Source: Schizochytrium sp. TIO01
Taxonomy: Eukaryota > Sar > Bigyra > Thraustochytrida > Thraustochytriidae
DNA: 64,000 nucleotides
Assembly: GCA_004764695.1 (NCBI GenBank)
Contig: SMSO01000008.1
Span: forward strand, 967,001-1,031,000
Direction of reading: 5' to 3'
Shown: piece after piece, positions 20,125-31,500 of the stretch
How the letters are laid out: every line of letters begins with the position of its first letter
Position numbering within the stretch: position 1 is the stretch's first letter
Notes under the pieces: model-generated
Databases searched by the model: none
Told to the model about the DNA's origin: nothing
The model's input: only the letters and a program-made list of their open reading frames with translations
Program-made: the position numbers and the translations under genes

Positions 20125-20846
20125 CTGCACTGTTGGTTTTATTCTTAGTTGACAGAAAAGCTTTCTTTCGCCTCATTTTCTCAGTTCCCTAGCACTGGCT
20201 ACGGCGCGTGTAGCCCTCTTGATATTCCCACCGTGTTCCCTCCCCCTACCAGAACCTCTAATGACGGCCTATGCCTCTTCTTTTATTTCACCAGAAATAA
20301 AATAAAAGAAATAGATAAAAACTAAACAAATATTAAGTTAAACAAAGAATGAAACTACGATGCTCAGCCCTCATAAGAAAGAACGATTGAGAGATGATGG
20401 TAAACTCCGAGTCATCTCGACATCGTTTATAGAATTGCACAGAACAGCAAATGATAGGTAGGTACCTACTTCTTTCAACGCTGGTTTCGAGCTAGCTAGA
20501 TGCGGAGCTGCCTGCTCCAGCCCTCGTCTTTCTAGCCAGCCAGCCAGCTTGCTCGATTCTGCTGCTCGATTCTGCTGCTGCTGCTGGCTATTTCCCTCTG
20601 CACGCATGTGCTTCTGCCTCCACGGGCTTTCAACTTAGTTGCAGAAAAGCGGGACCTGGTGAGTGCTTTCTTTACGAGCGCTTTATGAGCGCTTTATGAG
20701 CGCTTTATGGGTGTTTTGTGCGTGTTTTATGGCGTTTCATGTTGTTTTGTGAGTGTTTTCGAGAGTCGAAGGCTTCTCGAGTTTCTTATTCCTTTTCTTT
20801 CTCTTTTAGAGCTGAAGCACCTACAGCCAACCTGTTTGCCGAGCCT

Positions 20847-20903
20847 GCGCAAGTGGGTTATAGGCGCTATAACCCACTTTAGATCCGTTTGCTCCACTTG
20901 CGC
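20847..20903. repeat. nested inverted repeats
   Basis: Perfect 13-bp arms (AAGTGGGTTATAG at 20851-20863 and its complement at 20867-20879) with a 3-nt loop. An overlapping pair GCGCAAGTGG (20847-20856) and CCACTTGCGC (20894-20903) extends the pairing. No gene surrounds it. Confidence 0.85.
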
Positions 20904-21748
20904 ACCTCGCTTTACTTCACTTGCCGGGATCGCTATAACTGCTCGCTGCTGGTCGACTGGTTGACTGCCTCGCTAAGGACCTACCTACCCGATTCGCTAA
21001 TTGAGTTCTATCTGTCTTTCCCTCTCCGAAAATGAATAGAATAAATGAAATTGAAATACAGTAGTTCTCTCCGTCTGCGTGCGGCGAGGTCCCCACCCTA
21101 ATAATTCGCTGCCTGGATGCTGCTTCGCTGGCTTGACTGGCACCGATCGAGCTTTGAGCAAGAATGCCTTCGGGCCTCAGTTGATTGATATGTTGATTGA
21201 TTTGCCTTGCATCTCCTTTCTCTGACCGACGGCTTCTTTCAAGAAATGAAATATTTTTTATTATTTCAAGGTGGTTCAACTTGGTTTCGTAAATTTGGTT
21301 GTGCCAGCACTTTTTCTAATTTCTTCTTAGATCACAGCTCTGACGATTATAGGCAACTCCTTTCCTTCGTCTCTTGCTCGTCAAAAGCACAATAACTCCA
21401 CCATGCAGTGAATTGCTCGGGCTCGGTAGTAGATATTGACGCTGCTTCTTTGCTCGTGTATGTATGCCAAAGCGTTGTTTTTGAGGATGCTGCCAGGCCT
21501 CCTGAGTTTTTTCAATTACAGCAATTGACTTGGTACTATACCTACCTACCTTCGGATTAGCAGACACCGAAGACTTAGGTATCTTAGAACAAATTAGAAA
21601 GAGAGAACGAGAGAAAAATGAGAAATTCAGGTTATCATATAAATCAGGATTACCGCCGCTAGATCCTTCATTGGTTTTGCATAGAAGTCAGGTGTATGAT
21701 AATAGGTTCGGCTGTTTTCTTTTTCTTCGGCTGCTCATAATCAGCCAG

Positions 21749-21786
21749 TTTTTTCTTTTTCTTTTTCTTTTTCTTTTTCTTTTTCA
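21749..21786. repeat. (TTTTTC)n microsatellite
   Basis: Six near-perfect TTTTTC units in gene-free sequence. Confidence 0.85.
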
Positions 21787-24072
21787 TCAAAAGATTGGTA
21801 ATGTTGCTTTGACATACAGTTAAAAAGTATAAAAACAAAAGCAACGAGGGGCTGTCTTGGCTTGCGCTTTTAGCTTTAAAAAGGACTCAGTACCTTGGAG
21901 AACTGAGAGTGTTTTTTTAATCAAGAGAGTACCAGTAGGTACCGACCATCTGTTTTGCCGTGTTTTTTTAGAGTATAGATGGAGGCCAACCTTTCAAACC
22001 TCAGCACGGTCGCCTGCGAATGATCAATGTTTTATTATGTCAAACACATTCATTACTCACTCACATCGTCATCCGTGTCATCTTCTTCATAGTCGCACCA
22101 TCGTGAAACGATCTCCATCTTCTATTTCCTTCGTGCGTGTCGTTCAGTCACCAGTTGATATTCCATCGGGACATAATCATTTTTCAAGCGCGACAATTTT
22201 GACGGCACGTGAGACTTTTCACCATCATCTTCCCAGTTCTCATCCTCACCCAGGAATAAGCATTACAAATGAATGAATGAATGAATACAAGAACGAATCG
22301 TTACATTGCCTACTAAACAGGTATGGTAATCTGCTCGTACACAAAAGCATCTTGAAAACACGTGAGCACAATCGTCCAACCATCCAGTCGAGTGCAGAAG
22401 CCAGCAGGCAGAAGCCAGTACGAACTGTCTGTTGTATAAATACCAAGACTTTTGTTTCAACTTCAATCAGTCGTTAAAGAAGTCCACGTGCCTTCAATCC
22501 ATTCACAAGCTCGTGCTGCCAGGAGATGATGTTCTTATGGTTAGTACCACTACCACCATCACACCACCATAACACTCATCGATTCAATCGTTGTTGACAG
22601 TACAATATGAGGGACCGGCAATTCGGTTGGCTATAATTTTAAAATAGAACCTTTTCAATGAACTTCCATGCGCTCACATAGTACAAAGACTGCACAATCA
22701 CTGTGCCGATCAGAAAACTAGCCGGAAGCAGCGGTCATGGGAGGTAGAGCTTTCGATTTCCAAGACGTGAAGTCTTCAAGTTGGATGATGGTTTCGCTTT
22801 TACGAATAAATCGGAAGAAACACCTGCTCTCGCCTCTAGAGGTAGTAGCCTAAGTAAGAAGAACCCATAATGTCGTAGCCTAGCCTACCCAGGCACTAGT
22901 ACTAGAATGTGTCTTTAACAAAACATGTTCGGATTGTTTTTAAAGTGTTGTTGTGCTTTTTAGAGACAAGCCATGAGGAACTTGACTTCTTCCTTTCGAA
23001 GTTGAGTGGTATGTACCTACCTATTAGAATACTGGTGGGTCAGGAAAGAAAAATTATCAATCAACATGATCCTATTAGGTAGCGTGGCCGTAGGTTTGAG
23101 AAGACCATATTCAGGTGAAGTTGTAACGTTGGTTTATTTACAAATGCCTTTTTATTCTATTTTTTCCAAAGGAATTCATTTTTACTTTTCATAACAAAAA
23201 TCACCAGCAATGGGCCTAATAAATATAAATAAATATATAAGGACACCCACCATGTTGTTATATGGTGTTACAGGCATTGATATTCTTCAACCTCAAGCAA
23301 ACCTTTGACCAAGTTCGCCCAGATTTAATCTTGGTCTTTTAAATAAGTCTGGCTCTTCACATGAAGTATGAAAGCCGACTTGGTTCGTTTCTTCGTTTCT
23401 TCCCTTATTCACTACATAAGTATCGTAAAGGTAGCACGACATTTGGTATTTCTTTATTTGTGGAGCTGCAAGTGAACCACCTGTTTTAAAGAATAGAGAG
23501 ATCGCATAATATCTATATCATTAAAATAAGTTCAATTTGATTTGCTCCAATGCCTGCTTTAAGAGTTCCGCACTATCCGTGAATGACAGTAGTCGCACAT
23601 ACTACGTATTCGCGATGTTGTACAGTATCATCAATGACACCCAAGTTTGTCTTGGCCTAGATCGGTGTCACAGTCGGACATTTTCCTTTTCTCTTTTTTA
23701 ATAAAATTTCCATTCTATTAATTTCCAAATATTTTTTAGAAACAAAAAACGTTTTAAAATACAAATCTTTTCTAGGCTATGACCATTTTCATTAGGTGTA
23801 ACCTTCGAAGAGTAATGTCCACATAAAATGTTTGAAGAGTTAGGAAAGCTGAGCAGGCGCGAGCCTGAGTCGTTGCGCGAAGCTAATGGAGGCTTGGGAG
23901 CAGACACGTCTACAAAATGCATTTCAACTAATTGGCAACAGAATTTGTTTTTAGGAAAACTGTGTATCATTCCGGATAGTTGAATCTTTAGATGAGAGAA
24001 GTTAAACTGGCGAGAATGCAAGGTTTATGCATCGTCTTTCCCTCCGCGGCGCTGTGAAAAGGCACACAGAGT

Positions 24073-26040
24073 TTGAAAAATACATCAAAGTCGAGAGTCG
24101 GACTTCTCCCAAGTATCAAGATCCTTTTCAAGGAGTGGCCTGGCCTCCGAAGTGCTTACGAAGGCCAGAAAGACAATATTGAAAAGTTGAAGGCAAAAGT
24201 TGAGCGTCGAAGTCATAATGAACAGATGGCTCGATCTGGCTTATTAGAAGACACTGACAAAGCTACAGCGACAACCCTTGAGCGGCGCATTCTGCGGAAG
24301 ACTGCCATGATTGAGGATCTTTAAGAGAAAATGATCTGCTTGCATCATGATAATTCGCATCATTTTAAGATTGCAACAGATAGATTCTTCAAAGGGCAAC
24401 TTGGCATCAACATTAGTAGCTTAACACTACTTAAATGGCACAGCGGTTATCGGAAGGTGTCAAAAGTAATGGGGCGCACAGTTACATTAGATGTTAATGC
24501 TGAAGAAAGCTTATGAAAACAGTTTTATGCCTTGACCAGCTCTGTCTTACGAGAAGATGTTTTACAACTAGCAAGGAATGTGCTTACAGAAGACGGCAAC
24601 CAATGCTTCAATAAAGCACGACCCTCGTTGGGATGGCACCGTCCATGGTTTAACTGTATGAAAAACCTTGAACCAGATTTCGCGAGGGTCACTCGGCCGT
24701 GGGACTGACACTCGTACAATAAGATAGTTTAATACAAACAATGTAAGCTTGTAATTTGATCGTTTCAGATCACTAGATCACTCCTCCTAGAATAAAAACT
24801 TGCCTGAAAGCCCCGTGAAGGCAAAGAAAATGTGAGGGGACTAGTGTGTCTTTGTCCAGAACGTATAATCACTTCTGATGTGAGTGGTGGCAAAACGAGA
24901 ACACTAAACAAAGCTTCTGACAACTCAGACTTCAAGTCTGGAGACTTTGGATGAGGATAATCTCCAGAGCGTAGTACAAGAAGATGGAACAACGATCTTT
25001 CGAAGCATATTACTTTGTTTGGTGGACACACGATGCCAGGGAAACCTACAGTTCTTGTTTGGGTGATTTAGGCAGACAAAAACATTGCCCAAACCACCCG
25101 GTCTATGGCTATCCGCAGGGCTCCCAAGTATTCAGATCTGCTTTCCGTGAATGAGCAAAGCATCAAAGGGGTTATTTTTTGAGTGAACGAAAAGGGCGAC
25201 ATAACCTCAGAAACTTTTGAAGAACTTATGGTTGAGGGCTGTATCAAAAAATACGTAGCTCCAAGCAACGGGACATGGGTTTTATGGCTACCAGATTAAC
25301 ATTACTCTTATCTGCTTATCAGTTTTATCGAAAGACTTCGAAAGGATGGCAGCATTCTTGCTGGTCGGCTTTCAAGTATAACGTCAGAGTCTCAGAGCCC
25401 AGATGTCCAACTGATTAGTGATTTGAAGGGGGGGGGGGGGATATATAAAGTTTCAAGGAGAGATTCTCCTGATAACTTCAAGCAATCCTTTAATGCTGCA
25501 AATATTATTAATTAGGCAGAACAGGCTCTCATCTAGACGTCCACAAAAGAAAATTGTTTGACTTGCCTTTGGAAATCAGGAATGAGTCGATTGGACCGAA
25601 ACCATCTGTGGACTCACCCTTGCATTTGTGATGGTGATCAGACATTCTATTTGAGTCGCATTGACCCAAGTAAAAACGAAGACACAGAGTATATCATGTG
25701 CAAGCGAGCTCTTGACGAGAAGACCTCCAGAAACGACCAAGCAATCTCACGCTGTCAGCAAGAGATCTTACGCTATAAAGAAGAGGACCGACGTTACAGA
25801 CTCGAGTGAGGGAGAAATGAGGGAGCTATGAGGAGGCGACTAGACCGACTTGCACCGGAAAGGAGAGCAAAATATGCAAAATATGATTATTTCTTCGACA
25901 GTGATTTGGCCGAGTATGATAGATGGAATAGCGTTTTAGAGACTGACTTCGCCAACCCTCAGCTATTAGGGCCATATTATCAGATGATTACGAATAAAGC
26001 GGAGCTAGTGAAAATGGAATCATCTGCATTACTTCTCTGA
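24073..26040 (+). pseudogene. broken pogo/CENP-B-like (DDE_1) transposase
   Basis: One degenerate coding track with several in-frame stops. The first part, in one frame from 24073 to about 24720, ends with a CENP-B-type DNA-binding helix-turn-helix: REDVLQLARNVL, then SLGWHRPWFNCMKNLEPDFA. The DDE_1 core follows: HITLFGGHTMPGKPTVLVW, then VNEKGDITSETFEELM, then the second Asp in VLWLPD at 25293-25295 (followed by a stop codon), then FIERLRKDG, and the likely third Asp in SESQSPD at 25402-25404, about 36 codons later. A G13 run at 25428-25440 marks a change of frame. Beyond it come NFKQSFNAANI and CLWKSGMSRLD, like the usual post-core region. Terminal inverted repeats were not identified. The family call rests on motif order and spacing read by eye. 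Confidence 0.6.
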
Positions 26041-27387
26041 AGAGTCTGCTAGAGCTAATCGTTTGCCTTCACTCGTGGTGCCACCAGTTTGTGAGAGTAA
26101 TTACTTAATAAATCATGGATAAATTATTTGATCGACTAAGATAATAGAAAACGTCAATGTAAACCAGCCTTCAGCTTTGATCTCGCACTCGGAATGCTGG
26201 CACTCTGCAAGTGACTCACCCTGAGGTTCTTTCTGCAATTGAAGATATCCATAAACATGGTCAAGAACAGAAGAGGAGTTAAAATTCATTAGAGGCATAA
26301 TCACGCTGAGGAGGAATTCCTCAATCAAACCGAGTTGTTTGGAGAAATTAATGACAAACTGAAAACAAAGCCCTGCCAACATCTATCCGAGTCTTTGATC
26401 CTCTGAGACGACGGGTAAGCATCAGGATTGCTGTCACAGAATCCAATAACGATGCAAAATTTGTTGAACGTCTCTCCGACATCCCTAAAACTGCAACGTT
26501 CGGAATTTCGTAGGGCAGCCTTGCAAGAACCCCAGAATGGTGCTTCACATGTCTTGATCAACTTGGGATAACCAGTGTTTGAACTGAGCCTATGTCACAA
26601 CCCCTATTTCTATCTCCATTAATGTTGGTATTTTCATTAAAAAGTTTCTTTTGGAGGGAAAACCAAAAAACAGACTAAACATTAGTTTTGGACTATTGGA
26701 CATTATTTTCAGCGTCCCTTGTGAGGGGGGTATACTTAAGCTGGGCATCTACATAGGATTGCGTACACGCTGACTGTGTTGATAGCAAAATGTATAGACC
26801 ATGGCAGCTAGTTTCAGAAATGAGTCAGCTAACGACGATTATGCACAATGGAAGGAGGTGCTATTTGAACACCATTAACGCGGCATTCGTTCTTTCATGA
26901 GAACTCAAATGAACAGCTAATAGTAGGCTCGCGAAGGCAGATGCACATGCACTCAACCTTGTTGATTTGAGAGGATTGAGCTCATTTTCCACAGCGATAG
27001 TGGGATTTGGTTTTATTGAACTTCACGTGATAGTTTTGATTGTATTTATTAATACCAGGAAGCAACATCTGCACCAACTCCAGTAAATTTAAATGTTCTA
27101 TGGTCTGACTAGCACATTCCACTATTTAAGGACCAGTATATAAGGACGAGAAATCGTCTCACTGGAGCATGGCAGCAGGATGATAAGGAAATCACCCCGT
27201 GTCAACGTAAATTGAGTGAGATGCCCTTGCGATCCAATGTGCGCATTATTCTATCACGTGACAATTAGCTCCTTGAGCTACATGACCCGTTGCAAAGGAA
27301 GCCTTGTTTACTCCACAAGTCAGATCTAGCTTTTTGTTGCAGCCGTCTGAGGGGAAGACAAAGATGCCCAATTAATTAGACCTCAAT
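26041..27387. other. intergenic with possible decayed coding sequence
   Basis: 1.3 kb between the transposase remnant and the carrier gene. The plus strand around 26380-26560 reads as protein-like sequence broken by stops (KALPTSIRVFDPLRRR and what follows), which may belong to the same old element. I could not assign it. The rest shows nothing. Confidence 0.35.
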
Positions 27388-28305
27388 TCACCAAAACTGG
27401 TTCTCTCGAATGCTATCAAGCGCACGATTGGAAAATTCATAACCAAGAAACAACGCACCGTTGCACGGGAAGGCGCGAAGGGCAGCAGCAGTCCAACCCT
27501 TGAAGAAGCCCGCAACCCCCTTGAACGCATAGATCTTTTGTACCGTGCGCACAGTGCTTGGGTTTGCCTGTGTTGAAACCTGCATGGTGGACTTAACTAC
27601 ATCAAAGGGCAGCGTCAGACTCCATCCTGCCACGCCCGCAAGGCCGCCAGCAAGCACAATGGACGGCCCGCTGAGTTGTGATTTATCTTCGAGCCCTTGC
27701 CAAACACAAAAAACCTTTGTTGTGAGCTCATAAGCTCCAAAAAACACAAAGTTGAAGGGCACATCTCGCGCAATCTGAGCAGGAAGACCTCGAAACAACC
27801 CTGAGACGCCCTCCGAGCGTAGTGTCTGTGTGAAGCAGTCGAACGAGCTTGCAAATCGCGGCGGTGCGGTCTTTGCAGAGGCTTCAGCAGCCTGCATCCT
27901 GCATTTGATCGTCTCTGGAGCACAAATAGCGGTGGCACTGAAGACTCCACTCAGCCCACCGACGATGGAGAGCTCTGTGTGTGAGAGAGGCGAGGCATCG
28001 CCAGCAGATGCTTTGAGATCGAGCGCTTGTTGACGGATCACGGAGTTGGCCGCGAAGACCACAGAGTTCTCGATGATGGCGCTGGTGAGGGCGGGAGAGA
28101 CGCCTCGGTAGAGCGAGAGGAGGCTTTCCTCACGCACAGTTCTGGCGATACACTGGGAAAAGCTCGCATAGCGGTACGAGTTAGTCTGCATGCGAACCTT
28201 GACACAGTCTAATGGAGCGCTCGCCAGCACAGAACACGCGCCCGCGAAGGACCCGCATACGAGCACCTGGCCCGCGCTAGCTTGACCCGCGCCTGCACCT
28301 CCCAT
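27388..28305 (-). CDS. mitochondrial carrier (SLC25) of the ornithine/basic amino acid type
   Basis: A six-helix inner-membrane transporter with three repeats, each carrying a PxDxxKxRxQ-type signature: PLDCVKVRMQ at 31-40, PETIKCRMQ at about 130 and PFDVVKSTMQ at about 233, numbered from the chosen Met. Substrate-site neighbourhoods ARDVPFNFVFFGAYE and LRAFPCNGALFLGYEFS resemble the REVPGYFFFFGGYE and RAFPANGALFLAYEYS stretches of ornithine carriers more than those of carnitine carriers. Family membership is certain; the substrate is inferred. The ORF stays open to 28491, but that start would add 62 hydrophilic residues encoded partly by a TTCAAA-rich repeat. The Met at 28303-28305 gives 305 residues, the normal family length, with helix 1 soon after. 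Confidence 0.93.
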   Translation of the reverse strand: MGGAGAGQASAGQVLVCGSFAGACSVLASAPLDCVKVRMQTNSYRYASFSQCIARTVREESLLSLYRGVSPALTSAIIENSVVFAANSVIRQQALDLKASAGDASPLSHTELSIVGGLSGVFSATAICAPETIKCRMQAAEASAKTAPPRFASSFDCFTQTLRSEGVSGLFRGLPAQIARDVPFNFVFFGAYELTTKVFCVWQGLEDKSQLSGPSIVLAGGLAGVAGWSLTLPFDVVKSTMQVSTQANPSTVRTVQKIYAFKGVAGFFKGWTAAALRAFPCNGALFLGYEFSNRALDSIRENQFW

Positions 28306-28436
28306 CGAGCCGCCCTCAACCGATCGGTACTCCTGCCCTGGAGAGCCTTGGCTCCTGTGCGTTTGGGTTCTGTCGCTCTCGTGAATTCGTGCAGTCTCGC
28401 CGAGAGCTTTACGAGCCTTCAAATGCCTTTTTAAAT

Positions 28437-28562
28437 TTAAAACAACTTTCAAATTCAAAAAACTGCTACTGTTGTAAAATTCAAAATTCAAAGTTCAAAG
28501 TTCAAATTCAAAACAACTCCAACACCCCAAAATTCAAAACTCAAACGTGCGAAATTCAAAAC
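28437..28562. repeat. clustered TTCAAA hexamers upstream of the carrier gene
   Basis: A dozen or more TTCAAA or AATTCAAA units in loose direct repetition, all in the same orientation, 130-260 bp upstream of the preferred carrier start. They could be a degenerate tandem repeat or a cluster of binding sites in the promoter or 5' leader. Direct TTCnnnTTC spacing is not a canonical heat-shock element, which needs inverted units. Confidence 0.7.
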
Positions 28563-31500
28563 CTCACAACGGCAAAAATGTAGAGTTCGAAAGCTCAACT
28601 TCAAACCCACCTTTCAAGGGCCCAAGTCTTTGAACTCAAGTCCAAACTCTCGAGTCCCAATACAGCAAAGCCGCAAGTCCAAGTTCGACTGCATGCTGTG
28701 CTACTGCCTAATCCTAGCTTCTGCGGCACCATCGTGATTGTGCGCCACGACGAAGAGACCAAGACTCGGAGGCGGCTTCGTTTCAGATCTCGGGGCCCGG
28801 AAGGCTCGAGCGGTAGTTGAGCGGCGAGGAAACCTAGAGGAAGAGGAGGAGGAGTCCGGTCTGTGCCGTTGCCCTCGGCCGAACGAGCGAGAGTCTTGGT
28901 AGCGAGCGGGAGGGGGTGAAGTCTTCTTGCTTCTCTCGCCTCATCCCTATCTTCGCGGGTTGAGCAAAGAAGGAGCTCTTACAACACCACTTATGATAAA
29001 CTGTAGCACCTCTGAGCATCAGCACTCCATGATGACGACGATAGGAGCCATAACCTGTGTGCTAGGGAAGGACTAGCATCTTTGGAACCGTGGGAAGCCC
29101 TGGCTCAATAGAGGTTTAATTAGATGAAAGCATAGACCTCCTATCGAGGTCATTTTGCGAACTTAGAGATCATGAAGATAATCGGCACGTTTGCTAGCTT
29201 GAGGTGAGTAGCAATTCCTTGAAAAGTAATGAGAACGAAAACTCTACTGGAACGACTTTGAGTGTCTGATCGCTAGCTCCAGTCATCACTAGGTAGTAGC
29301 TCTCAAATGAGATAGCATCACGAATTAAAATAGGTGTTGTGACCTGTGTAGATTAGTTACTACCTACCTACCTATGAGCAAGGTTGCGGTGGGGATCTCG
29401 TTGGCCAAAAAGTCCGGTGAAGAAGCTTTACAATCAGCTGGATGAATTACAGGGCACGAGTACGCTGCGGAGGAAGCGGGCGGATAGCTGCTGGAGCGGG
29501 TGGGGGTGCTAGAGCAGGAGGAAATCTTAGCTTGACCTGTCCATTGGGTCTTGGAAGGCGGTGTAACTCCACCATCTCCCGAAGGTGGTTGGCCAAATTT
29601 GAAGTTGCCGAAACAAAACGAAGGTTCGTTTGGGACAGAGTGGCGATATCGGGACTGTGACAGAAAACCCGGCTCGTTACCACTGGCCCTAGCACTTGGT
29701 TTACCATATAGGTAGTTAAATTGAAACCTAATAGTCTGCCAAGATCGACACACAATTTGCCTTTCGAGCAAAGAAGAACCAAGTGGACGGCGGAGATCTG
29801 ACTTGCAGCAATTAAATGGCACTGTGATGGGTAAATGTTAAGAGGTTTTCGCCAGAAATAGATGTTGAGATATTTTTTAATTTCAGAGTGGATGCAAATT
29901 ATAAATAATGAACTAAAAACCATCCCTGTTTTTCACTGTCTTTAAATCATGCTGCTCTAGATGAATTTGCTCCAAAATATCAAAGTATACATGGATGCAT
30001 GTTTTGTGAATCAAACATGGGGACACAAAGGAGAAACGGCATCATGCTAGTAGGCTGCGAGGCATACACTGAACCGTTGCAATACTTCTTCAATTTCTTT
30101 TGTCGTGCATTACTTGTAGGTGTGTGGAACGCCCCCCCCCCCCACAGCTCACAACCACTACACTTTCACTCTACTGATTGATTATCTCCCGTCTCCTGGC
30201 AGTAGTATTAAGGGGTATTCTGCGGTAAATTGCTTATTCACCAGCTCCGGAAGTGTGTACGAACGAAACAGCTTAAATAAGATAACCACTGCTTGTGAAA
30301 CTTGTCAACTTGGAACTCGAAATCTTCATGATACTTTTTTAGTCTCACGTATTGAGAATCATTCCTTTAAATCTCAAATAGCAAAGCAAATTAAATGATC
30401 ACTAGTGATTGAATTGGAAAGACTCATGTAAACGGCTTTTAATCTGTAGTCCAATGCGATAATCACAGTCATGTCACAAACATAGGTCTTGTTTTCGTCA
30501 ATTTTGGTGCTTCTACAATCAACTGTTCATTCAACAGTTTCTCGAAATGAATTTTTCTTGCATCATAGATCAAGTCTAACACTGTATGCACACCACATTT
30601 TGCACTATAGGTATCTTTACAACAGCTATGCTCGTTTGGTTCTTACTTCTGAAAGACCACTTCGGAGATGCAGGCGTATATACGTTCCGGATTGACGATA
30701 TGCAAAAAATAAGATATTCGCAGCTGGGAACAAGGTAACAGAATCTCTAGAATTGTGAATTCTGATTAAACGGAAGCTGACCAGTGTGTAATCGACGGGT
30801 CGCGTGGACAAGGCTCTGTAAGATTCATTAGTACATTATTATTAGCTCTAAACTATTAAAGACTGTGAATACAATAACCGGACTATCAAATACAGACGTG
30901 CAAGGCTACGGAAACCCAACGAATAAAAGTGCGCTACATATTCAAGTGAATATGAAAGGGTAGAACCTAAGTCAGTCTTGGAGGAAACAAGTTAACCTTA
31001 TTCCTTGAGCTCTGTGTAATACTGATCAAGTCTGCTTTAGTCTCGCACTTAAAATATGAACCAGTCCACCTTGGTGTTCACCCCCACGGTCAGCAGGTCA
31101 CTGAAGTCTATAAGCATAAGTCTCCAATACATCCCTAAGTCTTGTCAAGTGTTGAAAATTAGCATGTATAATGGAGTGTACAAAGATAGTCTGACAAGAC
31201 AGTGGACTCCAGTGAAAGAGAAACAGGATTGTATTATGTTATTCAAGTAAAGCCCAACTATACTCTCCATGTTCCTTTCCTTCATCATCCTCAGGCTGAT
31301 CAGAGGTTAACTTTGAGGCCAAAATTGTAGTATGCTTGAAGAAGACTCTGAAAGGCATTGTGAAATTAGGTTGTGAGACTTTACAGTCTGCCACCCTTCA
31401 CAATAACTTTCCTAGGACAATCAATTCATATTATAATTGGTGGACTGATAAACTGAACATGATAGATGTTACATAGAATGGAGAAGACGAAGCTCTCCGA

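Larger units (their letters stand above)
20125..24072. other. gene-poor AT-rich region
   Basis: About 4 kb with no supportable gene. It contains GAGCGCTTTAT direct repeats (20675-20708), the nested palindrome at 20847-20903, a TTTTTC tract, short CCTACCTACC runs and a GAAT run near 22268-22288. ORFs under 140 codons show no recognisable domains. Confidence 0.5.

Noticed and set aside
29364..29923. two overlapping minus-strand ORFs of 152 and 158 codons
   Set aside because: They use different frames of the same DNA, show no domain and no clear codon bias; neither can be preferred.
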